From Valencia hispanica (Eukaryota > Chordata > Actinopteri > Cyprinodontiformes > Valenciidae): DNA of 64,000 nucleotides. Positions 21,385 through 32,979 of the stretch are shown here, in pieces. Each line of letters starts with the position of its first letter. Within the stretch, counting starts at the first letter, position 1. The stretch is from contig OY747700.1 in the NCBI GenBank assembly GCA_963556495.2, positions 1,734,501 to 1,798,500 of the forward strand, written 5' to 3'. A program made the position numbers and the translations under genes. The notes beneath the pieces were generated by a model. It worked only from the letters and a program-made list of their open reading frames with translations, was not told where the DNA came from and ran no database searches.

Positions 21385-22771
21385 TATGGTGACAAAGAAA
21401 AAAAAGAACAACCTTACAAAAAAGGAAGTGTTTGTTTCTGTGGTTGAGATTTCCCAGATTTCCTTGCGTATTATGAAACTGATTCATACACGTGCCAAGC
21501 TTTTACACCGAACCTAGACATAGATGTACCTGCTGATCAAATAGGTTGGTTACAATAAATGGCGAGCTAGCCAGGGTTATTTGGTGCATGTAAGGAAACA
21601 GTTTAACATTATATTAGCTTTTGTAAGATTGTTAGATTTGTTCTTTCTTAACATTTCGTAGGCACGTAAGTTTAATAGGTGATTTAGGAAGTCCATTGAG
21701 AAAAAAGGATCTTTGCAACAAAGAAAATCAAAAGGTTAGGAGGGTATTAATTATGTCCTGCTTAAAACAGAGGAAGATAAGCATGCTGCCAAACTTGAAA
21801 TAATGAAAAAATACTTGGGCAGTGCAAAAGTTTCACATGCTCATTTTGTCTATGTTTCTGCAGATGATGAAAATGATGTATCTGTTTCACAGAAGCAAAA
21901 TAGCACTGAAAGGTTAGAGAGAGAAGTAGCTGGGTTGAGAAAGCAGTTAGCTTCCCTAACACGGAAAAACAAGCTTATTTAACAAGCAACCCGTATGGCT
22001 CAGCCAGTAAGAGAAAAGAGTGAAGCATGTGGCAGTGTTTACTGGCCAGCACAGTAAGCCCTCAGGGAGTTAAAAATACTTCATCCAAAGTCATGGTTCT
22101 GTTTTAAATATAGCCAAGATGGCCACATTGCAGCTAAATTTGATAATCCTGGAAACCATGATCTTGTGAGGGAAAAAAACAGAACTTAAGGCCAGGCATG
22201 AAAAATATCTGTGTAAACAGCAAACGTCTCCTGAGTCTTTAAACATGTAACAGCTCCTACCATGGGACGACAAGGGGCTGGTGATAATGATCTGACATGT
22301 CCCAAGGTACAACCTGATGCTTTCAATTACTGTTTGGTAGCTCAACCTTCTACAACTGGCAAGACAAACAACCAAAACAATTTAAAGGGTCTTATTGGAC
22401 CACGCTGCTCTGCTGTAGTAACAGTGGAAGATGTAACTTGTCAATCAATTTTAGATACTGGATCACAGGTTACCATTTCTGAGACTTTTCATGCCACACA
22501 TCTGTCTTCTTTGACCATACACCGATTCAATGGCTTCTTGAAACTGAAGGTGCCGGAGGACAGGTAGTGCCTTATTGTGGCAATGTAAAGGCTAATTTGA
22601 TTTTCCCCCACCATATAACTGGGAGAGAGGAAAAGTTGACTGTTTTGGCCATGATTGTTCCTGAATGTCATTTTAACAGCAAGACACCATTATTGATTGG
22701 GGAAAATGCCCTGCAGTTGTCATGTTGGGCAAGTGACTCTAACTCAGGCAATAACCCCAGGCAGCAATATT
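21385..22771 (+). mobile_element. PNMA-like Gypsy fragment, copy 1
   Basis: Its first 335 bp (21385-21720) match 41236-41586: LTR end ('taggttggttaca') followed by 'ataaatggcgagctagccag', which may hold the primer site, and leader. Then, after a deletion, come the gag end (AKLEIMKKYLGSAKVSHAHF), a coiled coil (RLEREVAGLRKQLASL), a decayed zinc knuckle near 22100 and a protease with LDTGSQVTISETF at about 22450. Gag core and everything after the protease are gone. Confidence 0.7.
21735..22771 (+). pseudogene. Gypsy gag end and aspartic protease remnant
   Basis: Retroelement protease cuts the Gag-Pol precursor. The 101-codon frame 22262-22567 contains SAVVTVEDVTCQSILDTGSQ, with the D-T-G active site; 22567-22773 in another frame continues TGREEKLTVLAMIVPECHF and LLIGENALQLS, the end of the protease fold. 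Upstream, the gag C-terminus is in pieces with several stops. Confidence 0.72.
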
Positions 22772-23432
22772 AGTCTTTTCGCACAGTTTATTGTTCGACA
22801 GGTTGAGAACTGGGTCACAGGCTCGGTCTGGTTGGAACTTGGACAACGGGCGTACTGGAGGCCGGAAGGATGGGTCTTGAAGGGGTAAGTAGGAGTCTAT
22901 GTGTGGAGGTTGGCTAGGAGCGGGTGGCGACGGTGATGGAGTTCAGGTGCGGGTTCTTGCAGGGTCTGTAGGTGGTGGATCTGGTCCTAGTTTCTGCTCC
23001 TTGCAGTGGAGTCTGGGATGAGGCATAGGAGGGTGGAATGGCAGGCGGCTGTGGAGGACGGTTCAGGTGGGTTCTGTGTCTTTGTGTTCCAGATGGAGCG
23101 GAGGAGGCTGACCAGGAGGAGATCCGGAGGAGCTTGTCCAGAGGTGAAAGTGGTTTGGATCTTGGGAGTTGTTTGCTCCGAACCAAACGTGTAAACATCC
23201 AGGTGGAGATGGCAGGTAGAGCTGGCGATGGATTCCTTGAAGGACTCAGGAAGTGATCACACTTAACAGCGAGGACCATCTGGCGTCAGCCTCCAGGAGC
23301 CGCTCCCCTTTTAAAGCAGAGCCAGTGATGAGGCTGATGAGAAACACCTGGATCAGCGCCCATCAATCACACCCTGATGACAGAGGTAAGCAGAACAAAT
23401 ACACCCAGCACGCAGCAACAGACTCCCAACAG
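22772..23432 (-). repeat. Chromovirus Gypsy 3' LTR
   Basis: On the minus strand it starts TGTTGGGAGTCTGTTGC at 23432, directly after the purine-rich 'gagtgggaggtac', and has AATAAA near 22790. The left limit is approximate. It is taken as the 3' LTR of the chromovirus whose pol lies at 26381-27990, now separated by an L2 copy. Confidence 0.62.
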
Positions 23433-23480
23433 TACCTCCCACTCAACGGACACCTCCTGGCAGACGACCAGAAGAAGAAG

Positions 23481-25422
23481 CCTTTCTAAGAGAATATTAT
23501 GATCGACTGTGTCAAAAGCAGCACTGAGATCTAACAAAACCAGAACAGACACCAGTCCATTATCTGAGGCCATGAGAATATAATTAGTAACCTTCACCAG
23601 TGCTGTTTCAGTGCTATGATGAGCTCTAAAACCTGACTGAAACTCTTCAAACAGCTCGTTACTGTTTAGATACTCACAGACTTGATTAGCAACAATTTTC
23701 TCAAGGACTTTGGATAAGAAAGGAAGGTTAGATATAGGTCTGTAATTCAATAAGTCATCTTGATCAAGGGAAGGTTTCTTGAGTAAAGGTTTAATTACAG
23801 CTATTTTAAATTCCTGTGGTACGTATCCGTTTACTAAGGATAGATTCATCATATCCAAAATGGGGCCAGGAACCAAATGGAACACTTCCTTAAATAATTT
23901 GGTTGGGATTGGGTCCAACATACAAGTTGAAGGTTTAGATGAGGTTAATATTTTTGATAATTCCGAAAGATCGACTGAATCAAAACAGCCTAAGCACAAC
24001 TGAGGTTCTACAGTTCTTTCCGATACTGCCTCATTTACTGAGGAAGAAGTAATCATGTTTGGGAGGATGCCAATGATTTTATTTTTAATAGAATTAATTT
24101 TATTTATGAAGAATCCCATAAAATCATCACTGCTAAGAGCTGGGGGAATAGTTGGCTCAACAGAGCTATGACTCTGTGTAAGTTTGGCAACTGTACTAAA
24201 AAGAAACCTAGGATTGTTTTTATTCGCCTCTATTAATGATGAAAAATATGCTGTTCTAGCTTGTCGAAGGGTCTTTTAATACAGCAGTAGACTGTTATTC
24301 CAGGTTAAATAGGAATCCTCTAGGTGTGTAGAGCGCCATTTTCTCTCCAACTTCCTAGTATTCTGCTTTAAAGTACACAACTCTGCGTTAAACCAAGGAG
24401 TAAGCCTCCTATGGCTAGCCACTTTCTTTTTTAAGGGGGCTACACTATCTAATGCCAAACGCAATGAGGACGTAACGCTGTGAACCAGACCATCAATTTC
24501 TGAAGGGTTAGAGATAGAATTGCTGCCATCCACAGTGTTACCCTGAGACACTGAGGAAAGTAAAAATGGAACAGATTCTTTAAAAATTGTTACAGCATTG
24601 TCTTATAAAGCTCTACTATAATGACATTTTCTTTCAGATTTAAGATGGTCAGTTAAAGTAAATTCAAAAGTTATCAAGAAGTGGTCAGACAGGACCGGGT
24701 TATGTGGGTGGACTGTTATTTCCTCACACGCAATACCGTATGTCAGTACAAGGTCCAAAGTGTGTTTACCTGAGTGGGTCGATCCCTGTACTTTTTGAGT
24801 AAAGCCAATTGAGGCTAAAATAGCACTAAAGGCTGCATTTAGGCTATCACTTTCAGTATCCACATGAATATTGAAGTCCCCCACTACAAAAACCCTATCA
24901 GTATTTAATACTACATCAGATAAAAAATGTGAGATCTGATCCAAGAATTGAGAGTAAGGGCCTGGTGGACGATACAACACCACAGACAAAAATGGTCTTG
25001 ATGTTTTGCAACTTGTATGAGGAAAATTAAGGGTTAGATGTTAAAAAAGAGCTGTAGCTATCAATTGGTCTGGGACTAATTAGTAAATCAGAACGGAAAA
25101 TGGTTGCAACTCCTCCCCCTCGCCCAGTATTTCTAGGAATGTGAAAATGTAAATGACTGGAAGGAGTTGACTCATTTATACTGACATAATCCTCCTGCTG
25201 CAACCAGGTTTCTGTGAGACAAAGGAAATCAATGTGATTATCACAAATCAACTCATTTACTAACAAAGTCTTTGAGGAGAGAGATCTTATGTTTAATAAA
25301 CCACATTTAATAGATTTATTTTTCTGTTCAGTCAAAGTTGTATTTATTTTTATGAGATTTCCATAATTTGCTTTTGTTGGCTTAACTTTTAATCCATTTA
25401 ATTTTGGCCGTGGGCAAGACAC
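23481..25422 (-). pseudogene. L2 ORF2 fragment
   Basis: Endonuclease ([41 protein letters not shown]) with breaks near 25020 and 24600, then linker and the first RT blocks ([48 protein letters not shown]) up to the truncation. The catalytic YADD region is lost. Confidence 0.87.
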
Positions 25423-25515
25423 TGTTTCTACAGGGTAATGGGTGGGTAACAGTACAGAAGCAGCAGAGAGGTGGGTTAATCTACGACTCTGCTTCCTGGT
25501 CTGGATCCTGGGTTG

Positions 25516-26133
25516 TCAGTGTTTTGGAGGACTAATAAATTTTGATTTGATTTTGGCAAACTTACACACCGAAGCAACACTAATTTTAGTGACCTCTGAT
25601 TGGCGTAACCGGGTGTCATTACCGCCAGCGTAAATAACAATCTTACTGTATTTATGCTTATCTTTAGCCAGCAGTTTCAGGTAGGATTTGATGTCGCCCG
25701 TTCTGGCCCCTGGCAAACATTTGACTATGGTCAATGGTGTCTCTAATGCCACGGTATGTCGCTGAGCGGGGAAAATCTGTTAGAAACGCGGACCGGTTGG
25801 TGGTGGCCCGGGGGCTGGGTCCTAGAACTATGCTTCCTACGTAGTCACCCAGCCGGCCTGAGGTCCCGGCTGGGCGGGCTCTACCGGAGGAAAGCTAGGG
25901 GGTTCTATCCTTGTTGGCTCCGCGCTGGCTAATGGGCTTTGACTATCTGCTGGTTTTTCAACAGCGCGGAGCCGTGTTTCTAATTCTGATACCCTCGCCT
26001 CCAAAGCTACAAAAATATTACATTTATTACAGTTACCATTATCACTAAAGGAGGCAAGGAAGTAACTAAACATCTGACAGAGAGAGCAAGAGAGAAGAGA
26101 AGAGTTAGAGACAGGAGAGAGAAGAGTAGCCAT
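25516..26133 (-). pseudogene. L2 ORF1 fragment
   Basis: The N-terminal part MATLLSPVSNSSLLSCSLCQ has paired cysteines (CSLC, CNKC) and a coiled coil (ALEARVSELETRLRAVEK), then after stops an SGNH-like piece [20 protein letters not shown]. The [11 protein letters not shown] block matches GSADIVMRQSE of the half-L2 at 8247-9515, tying the two ORF1 proteins together. Confidence 0.75.
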
Positions 26134-26380
26134 AGCCGCAATGAAGCTAAGCCAACTGAGCTAGCGAGACCTTACCACCCCAAGAAAAACTGTGTGAAAC
26201 ACAAGGAGTTCCCAAAACGTAAAGTACACCACCACAAAACATGTGTTTTAGTGTGCTTGTGTGTTAAAATAACTTAGAAAGGCCTCAGCACAGAGAAAAT
26301 AAGATCAATTCAAGAGAGTCTGAACACCAAACAGCTTACAGGGAGCACAACAGTGACAACAGGAAATGACGGAATATGGC

Positions 26381-27990
26381 TTACCCCGTCACAGATATCA
26401 GATTATTCCAAAGAATGAAGGAGGTAGGAACCCACCTACGTTCTTCGGGACCATAGCCCTTCCAATCCACCAGGTACTGGCGGCCATGGCCCCGAGGGCG
26501 TACGTCAACAATGCGCCTGACCTTGTAGGCGGGATGGCCATCAACGATCTGGGCGGGTGGTGGGGGCTTGGTAGGAGGGCACAAAGAGCTAGAAAGAATC
26601 GTCTAAAGTTGTGAAACATGGAAGATTCTATGAGAAAATGGCCGATGAATCTGGATGAGTTTTCTGTTGTAGCCTTTGACGGGGGAAATCTTTAGATGAG
26701 AGCCAGACTTGTTGACCAGGCGAATATGTGGGAGCTGGGAGACGTTTGCGGTCGGCGATTCTTATATTTCGCAGGGAGGTTCTGTGTAAGGCCGCCTTGG
26801 TTTGGTCCCAGATACGGTGAAACGAGTTGATCATAGACCGAACTGAAGGGACGATGGGTCCTTGATGTGTGGACAGAAGGAGAGTGGGTTGATAACCCAG
26901 AGAAACCTCAAAGGGTGAGCAACCAGTGGTGGAGGAGAAATGGGTCTTATGGGCGTACTCTATCCAGATTAAGTTTTGGCTCCAGGAGGTAGAGTTTAGT
27001 GCACAATCACAACATAGGGCGTTTTCGATTTCCTGATTTAGCCGCTCACATTGTCCATTGGATTTGGGATGAAAGCCAGAAGTGAGCCGAACCTTGGCCC
27101 CCAGTGTGGAAAAGAAATCTTTCCAAACCCTGGAAATAAACTAGGGGCCACGGTCGGAGAGGATTTCGTTAGGAATTCCATGGAGCCGGAAGACGTGACG
27201 AATTAGGACTCTAGCTGTTTCATGGGTGGAAGGGAGTTCGGGGAGAGCGACTAGGTGACATGCCTTGGAGAATCTGTCAATAATTGAGAGAATGACACTC
27301 TTTCCTTTGGAATTAGGGAGGCCGGGAGCAATATGGGACCAAGGGCGTGACGGAATGGAGAGAGGTTGGAGCCGTCCTGAGGGGGATCTGTGGGAAGATT
27401 TATTCTGATTGCATAAGGAGCAGGCGGAAACATATTCTGCTACGTCCTTGTTAAGCGACGGCCACCAGAAGTTGTGGAGTAAGAGGACTATTCGGTGGCT
27501 TATACCCGGATGGCAAGAAAATCTTGAAGAATGTCCCCAATGAATATCCCGGGCTCTGAGTGAGGTTGGAACAAACAGTTGATTAGGAGGTCCTCCACCT
27601 GGGTCTGGCTCTGTCTTCTGGGCTTGCTGGATGGCACGCTCCAGATCCCAAGTGAGGGCACCGACGAAACAGGTGGCGGGAAGGATGGGTCTCGGTTCTT
27701 TGGTAGCTATATCTGTGCAGTATTGATGGGTAAGAGTGTCTGGCTTCTGTTTCATGGACCCAGGGTGGTAGGAAACGGCTAGATTGAAATGAGAAAAGAA
27801 CAGGGACCACCGATACTGAAGTGGGTTTAATCTCTTGGCAGACTGCAAGTACGCAAGGTTCTTTTGATCAATCCAAACCGGAACCGGAAGCTCGGTTCCC
27901 TCTAACCAATGTCTCCAATGCTCTAAGGCCATTTTAATGGCAAGGAGCTCCCGGTCATAGTTTCTTTCAGCGGATGAGATCTGTGAAATA
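26381..27990 (-). pseudogene. Chromovirus Gypsy RNase H-integrase-chromodomain
   Basis: 3' end of a Ty3/Gypsy pol. In order on the minus strand: RNase H end (SSAERNYDRELLAIKMALEH, LNPLQYRWSLFFSHFN), zinc-binding domain (HPGISHRIVLLLHNFWWPSL, CSLCNQNK), integrase core (ILSIIDRFSKACHL, EILSDRGP), the IN C-terminus (RTSLRNIRIADRKRLPAP, YSPGQQVWLSSKD) and a chromodomain ([19 protein letters not shown]), which would tether integration to marked histones. The core reads WSHIAPGLPNSKG: the residues with the first catalytic Asp are missing. Frames break near 27140 and 26620. RT, protease and gag are absent. Confidence 0.88.
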
Positions 27991-28069
27991 TTGTATGCAT
28001 GCTGGGTCTACACGAGTCTGGCCTTCGATCTGGTCTTCGGCCAGAGAGACTGCAGCAAAATCCAGAGGT

Positions 28070-28696
28070 TGTAGGACTTCCTTTATTGAATCCACAGTAA
28101 AAGATGAGTTAGAGGCAGTTACAAATGTGTAGTTATGATTTTAGTTATTTGTGTGGTTTCCTATGAAAGACAAAGAAATATACATAACGAAAACAGTATG
28201 AATTACCCTATTCATCAGATTAAACAATATACAATAAAAGCGTCAAACAGTATTTAAATCCAACTTGTAAGTCAATTTTAAACTTTTAAACAGACATTTA
28301 TGAACAACTAAACATTAGACAGTGCAATTACGCCATGATTCACAAGGGGGCACCAGAGACCGCAAGATGAATTTCTTTGCTTTCAGCTGTCGTGGACAGA
28401 GTGAGACTGGATGCCTAACTTAGCAGCTAAAACGAGATAAGGTAAAAACTGTCAACTTAACTCTAAATTATATTCACATGCAGAACTTATATAATTGAAC
28501 TACAGGAGTAGTATACTCACAGATGCATTGACACACAACATTATTAAACTGGGAGAGTCCAGAGTCTGCCGTCTTTCCTCTGCTGCTCCCTCAGCGTACT
28601 GACTACAAAGCCATGTGCATATGTCACAGGTAGGCGGCAGTGACGTAAATGTGGTCTCTTAAAGGCACAGTGTGTTGAGGCAGGAAGATTTGCACA
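28070..28696 (-). repeat. BEL/Pao 2 3' LTR
   Basis: 627 bp. On the minus strand it begins TGTGCAAATCTTCC directly after the tract 'tttgggggcggc' and ends CAATAAAGGAAGTCCTACA at 28070, with the AATAAA signal close to the end. No partner LTR is visible beyond 37087; the 5' side of the element appears lost. Confidence 0.75.
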
Positions 28697-28758
28697 GCCG
28701 CCCCCAAATTCGGTAAGTGAATTTGTAATAAATCACAAATGTTCCTGCTGTGAACTAA

Positions 28759-29725
28759 CTAATCCTTCAGCATCTCCGGGAGTGAGATGAGTTTTGCAAC
28801 AGGTAGCGTGTAAGTTGTCCCTTTAATGTCTACTTCAGCAGCACAAATCCTGCCTACTTCGCTGGGAAGCACTTTAGTGACACGTCCAATAGGCCATCGT
28901 GCCCTCAGCAACTGTGGGTCCATCACCATAACCACCTGACCAGCAGTGATGTCTGGAGTGGAAGTGCACCATTTCCTCCTTTGATGAAGGTTCGGAAGGT
29001 AGTTCCTAGTGAACTGAACCCAAAAGTGATCTGCTAGGACCTGACTGTGTTTCCAGCGGTGACGTCCAATTAGGTCACTGCTGCCATAAACCGCTCGTGG
29101 CAAGGAAGCATCCTGCAGCCCCATCAGCAGGAGATTGGGAGTATTAGGGTCAGGGTCAGCGATATCTGAAGTCATATAACCAAGAGGCTTCGAGTTAAGA
29201 ATACCCTTCACCTCAATCAATACAGTAAGCAGTACTTCTTCGGGGAGCACTCGATCTTTGAGAACAACTTGCAGGGCAGCTTTAACTGACTTTATCTCTC
29301 GCTCCCAAATGCCTCCAAAATGAGATGCAAGAGCTTGGAAGTGATGCTCTGCTCAGCTAGCTGCTCTTTCAGTGCTGGCTCAAGTGCCTCAAATGCCTTC
29401 GGCAGTTCCTTATCTGTAGCTCTGTCACACAGGATTTCAAATGGTTTTCCTCCTCTAGCCACGAAGCGTCGGAGAGTGAGGAGGAAGGCATGTGTGTCCA
29501 TGCTGCTCAGAAGATCAAAGTGCATGCATCTCATAGTGAGGCATTTAAAGATAATGCCCCATCTCTTTTACTGTCTGCGACCAATCTTGATCCAATACGG
29601 TCCAAAACAATCCACCCCAGTGGACCCAATAGGGAGGCTTTTGGACACGGAGTGTGAAGAGGGGAGATCTGCCATACATGGAACGGTGGGTTTGTTACGC
29701 CATCTCTGACAGTCAACGCAGCCAC
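28759..29725 (-). pseudogene. BEL/Pao 2 integrase, broken
   Basis: C-terminal Pao domain of the DUF5641 type (LLLMGLQDASLPRAVYGSSD, HFWVQFTRNYLPNLHQRRKW, ITAGQVVMVMDPQLLRARWP) and the integrase core upstream (SMDTHAFLLTLRRFVARGG, then EILCDRATDKELP where the DNG/DNA motif should be). The first-Asp block (STGVDCFGPYWIK) is still readable in another frame near 29610. Frames change at 29250-29292 and 29531. Confidence 0.82.
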
Positions 29726-29951
29726 GTTGATATTTCTTCACCGCCTGTCAACCGCGAAGAATCCAGTATCTCTGTCTCATTTCAGCAAATACACGGTCTA
29801 GACCTGGGTGGAGCAGCTGGTGGTCATAATCTTGTATTAGTAACTGAGTGGCAGGGTGCTCTGGTGCAAGGACAATAGGATGGATAATGTCCAGTATGCC
29901 CTCAGCTTTCCTTAACCGACCACCAACACGGATTAGGCCAACAGTACTGTC

Positions 29952-30737
29952 TTATTCTGGCCAGAGAGAAAGTAAAGGGCTGTTAGTGTTTAGCAGCTTA
30001 CCTGCCTGCAAAGCTACATCCTCTGCAGGAAAGTTCTTCTCCTGTGCACGCTTGAGAACTTCGACTTCTGTCTCAATGCGATTGGCTGCAGTCATGGGCG
30101 GAGCAGCCGCCCCATGGAGGGACAGATATGTTGCTTGGATGAGCTCAGACCAGGATTTATACTGAGCTGGGTCTGGAGCTGCAGGGGTGACAGTCCCAAT
30201 ATTACCACAGAATGTCTCACGGATCTCTTTGGTCGGATCCGAGGTGACAGTAAGCGTGACAGGCCATTTACTGGGTGACTGGTTGAGGAATCCGGGCCCA
30301 CATGTCCAACGATTGGGTTTAGTTAAGTCTGAAAGACGTTTGCCACGGGTAATGTCGTCAGCGGGGTTTTCATCTGAAGGCACATACCGCCAGGTATCTG
30401 CTCCCACCAGCTCCTGAATCTCAGCAATGCGTGTCCCTACAAACACCTTGTACTGCTGAGACTCTGACTTGATCCAGTGGAGGACAGTGGTTGAATCTGT
30501 CCACAATGTTGTGCTTCTGATGGGCAGCGTAAGCTCAGTTTGCAGGACTTTAGCTAATTGTGCACCCGGCAGGGCAGCGCACAATTCCAGTCTGGGAATG
30601 GACAGCTGTTTCTTCGTTGCTACTCGTGACCGGGCTAACACAAATGACATTTGCACCTCTCTTGTAATGTTGTGTTCTGCTCTGAGGTAAGCAACAGCAC
30701 CATACGCTCTCTCCGAGGCATCAGTGAATATATGCAA
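29952..30737 (-). pseudogene. BEL/Pao 2 RNase H
   Basis: MHIFTDASERAYGAVAYLRA (first Asp), ARSRVATKKQLSIPRLELCA (Glu block), TLWTDSTTVLHWIKSESQQY (TDS block) and WRYVPSDENPADDITRGK. An open 261-codon frame with all visible catalytic positions kept; the best-preserved part of this element. Confidence 0.86.
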
Positions 30738-31034
30738 TTCAACTGGGTTGTTGGCTGGGAGGTCAGAGGTGTAGCATCTTGGAATGATGACCTGCTGTAT
30801 CTGTGGTAGTTCGCTCTCTCATGTGGACCAGAGTGGAAGCAATTCATCCTTTATTGGCTCATCCCACCCTCGGCCTTTCTTCCACAGGGCTTGTACTAGC
30901 ACTTTAGCACGTGTGGTGTACGGAATGAGCAAGCTGAGTGGATCGTACTGGCTTGCGAGCACTCTGTACACATGCCTCAGCGTGGGTTCAGCAGGTGGAA
31001 TTTCTCTGTGCCTGTAACTCAGGGTGTCAGTGCT

Positions 31035-32262
31035 TCAATTCCATTGCAGACCCAGTGTAGACTCTGGAGGATCATCCTGGTGTGCAGACAGCCAAAGCTC
31101 ACAGATGGTGGACTTAGCTTCAGTGGGTAAGTGAGAGATGACCTCTGGATTATTGCAAGACCACTGTCTAATGTCAAATCCTCCTTCAGAAAGGCAGGCT
31201 CTGAGGCTGTCAATGAGCTGTTTGGCTTGGTCAGGTGAAGGTAGTGACTGAAGGCAGTTGTCTACATAGAATGCATGCAGCACTGGGTGAATGATAATCT
31301 CATTACCTTCAGGAGGCTCCTGGACATGGCGCTGGCAGGACACGCCACTCGTAAACATCAGGACTGCGCTCCCTCTCACCATCTCTCCACAGGAAATTAA
31401 GGAGTGGCTGGTCTTGTGGGAGGACACGCACCTATTGGAACATGCCGCGTATGTGTCAGCTGATGGCTACAGCATGTTCCCAGAACCTCAGTAGAACTGC
31501 GAGAAGTGAGGAGCCCAGTGTAGGGCCAGGAAGCAGGTTGTTATTGAGGCAGGGTTGTTTGTATACAAAGGAGCAGTTGAATACCACCCTGGTTTGCTAT
31601 TGTGAAATACAAGTTGGTGTGGCAGGAACCATGACTCCTCTGAGCTGCTGACCTCTTGTGCGCTGATTTTCACTGTATAACCAGCTTTTACCAGTTTTTG
31701 GATTTCCTCGTTGTAAACTTTCAACTGTTCAGGATGATGTGAGAGACGGCACTCAGTGGCTCTAAGGAGAGGCATAACAACATTGGGTGTGGTGTTTAAG
31801 AGTGGAGAATTCCTTCTACGCAAGAGTGGAACAGCGTAACGGCTCACACCCTCTACTGTGACCCTGACGCTCCACTGCTCTAGTAGTGCAAGGGCTTCTT
31901 TGTCTTCCCGAGAACGTGTGGCTTCTTTGGGGGAGCGAAATGGCAGTGTGTCTATATGCCACAATCTCTCCACATGCTGCTGCAACTCTTCTGAAGGGGA
32001 CAAACTCGATAAATGAAGACAGTTATTTTCACCAGGGTGCTGTTGTAAGAAGCTGGCTGGACCCTGCACTGCCCATCCCAAGGCAGTACACATAGCTATT
32101 GGACCACCGATAGGACCACTCCTCACTGGTTGCTTAGGTGTGATTAGATGTGGGTGGTCTGACCCAATCAGAATAATGGGCCTGGCTTTGTTAAAGGACG
32201 GCGGGGGGAGATCCTTTAAATAGTTGTAACATTTCCGCAGACGTTCAGCTGGACAGGTCTGC
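31035..32262 (-). pseudogene. BEL/Pao 2 protease end and RT
   Basis: The protease end (RPIILIGSDHPHLITPKQPV, GGPIAMCTALGWAVQGP) leads into RT (WFLPHQLVFHNSKPGWYS, LLNTTPNVVMPLLRATECR upstream). The second half, 31035-31427, has the catalytic box VLHAFYVDNCLQSLPSPDQ: YVDN instead of YVDD, losing one catalytic Asp. Frame shifts between 31488 and 31427. Confidence 0.82.
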
Positions 32263-32269
32263 TCGGCCC

Positions 32270-32482
32270 CGGCGGCGTCCCATGGCTGGACGGAGGTCGG
32301 GCGGGCGGCCCGGATGGCGTCCCCTGGCTGTACGGAGGTCAGGCGGACAGCCCCGGCAGCGTCCTCTGGCTGGACGGAGGTCGGGCGGACGGCCCCGGCG
32401 GCGTCCTCTGGCTGGGCGGAGGTCGGGCGGACGGCCCCGGCAGCGTCCTCTGGCTGGACAGAGGTCGGGCGGACGGCCCTTA
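32270..32482. repeat. 42-bp minisatellite, about 5 copies
   Basis: GC-rich unit of 42 bp, for example starting 'gacctccgtccagccagagg' on the minus strand and continuing to 'ccgtccgccc'. It accounts for the 14-residue periodicity of spurious frames here. Located at the 3' end of the L1-type element. Confidence 0.92.
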
Positions 32483-32544
32483 GGTCCTCTTCTGAGGGTC
32501 AGGTAGCGCCAAAGATGCCTGGCCGGTAAAGGTCGGCCGAGACA

Positions 32545-32760
32545 AAGAGAGTCTGGAGGCTCGGACGCCTCCTGAGACGAAGGTTCTGGAGGCTCGGACG
32601 CCTCCTGAGTCGAAGGTTCTGGAGGCTCGGACGCCTCCTGAGACGAAGGTTCTGGAGGCTCGGACGCCTGCTGAGACGACCGTTCTGGAAGTTCGGACGC
32701 CTGCTGAGACGACCGTTCTGGAAGCTCGGACGCCTCCTGAGACGAAGGTTCTGGAGAGCC
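32545..32760. repeat. 33-bp minisatellite, about 6 copies
   Basis: Unit of 33 bp (on the + strand starting 'gaaggttctggaggctcgga'), with variants 'gaccgttctggaagttcgga' in two or three copies. Contiguous units without spacers. Also in the L1-type 3' region. Confidence 0.92.
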
Positions 32761-32979
32761 ACCAGCCCCCGGACCCGGGAGATGGACCCCCTACCTTCTA
32801 GGACGGAGACAAGCAGACCGCCAAGGGCCCCACAGTGGCAAAGCAGCCCGACAGCCCAGGACCCCGACCAGACCGCCTGTTCCTCCTCCGGACCCCAACC
32901 CCTGATGGCCTGTGGTGAACAGGGGTGTGAAAAGACCCCTAGCTTCCATCCTCCCGCTCGAGTATGGTGTTGATGCGTG

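Larger units (their letters stand above)
23481..26350 (-). mobile_element. L2-type LINE, copy B2, 3'-truncated
   Basis: Keeps the L2 5' region (leader and part of ORF1), endonuclease and the first part of RT, but stops abruptly at 23481 in the middle of RT with no 3' UTR or tail. The lost end points to a later deletion, because target-primed insertion loses 5' ends. It lies in the 3' UTR of the chromovirus, between chromodomain and polypurine tract. The right limit is approximate. Confidence 0.85.

Noticed and set aside
32545..32760. Regular direct repeats that might suggest a CRISPR array
   Set aside because: Units are contiguous, without unique spacers, in a eukaryotic LINE context.
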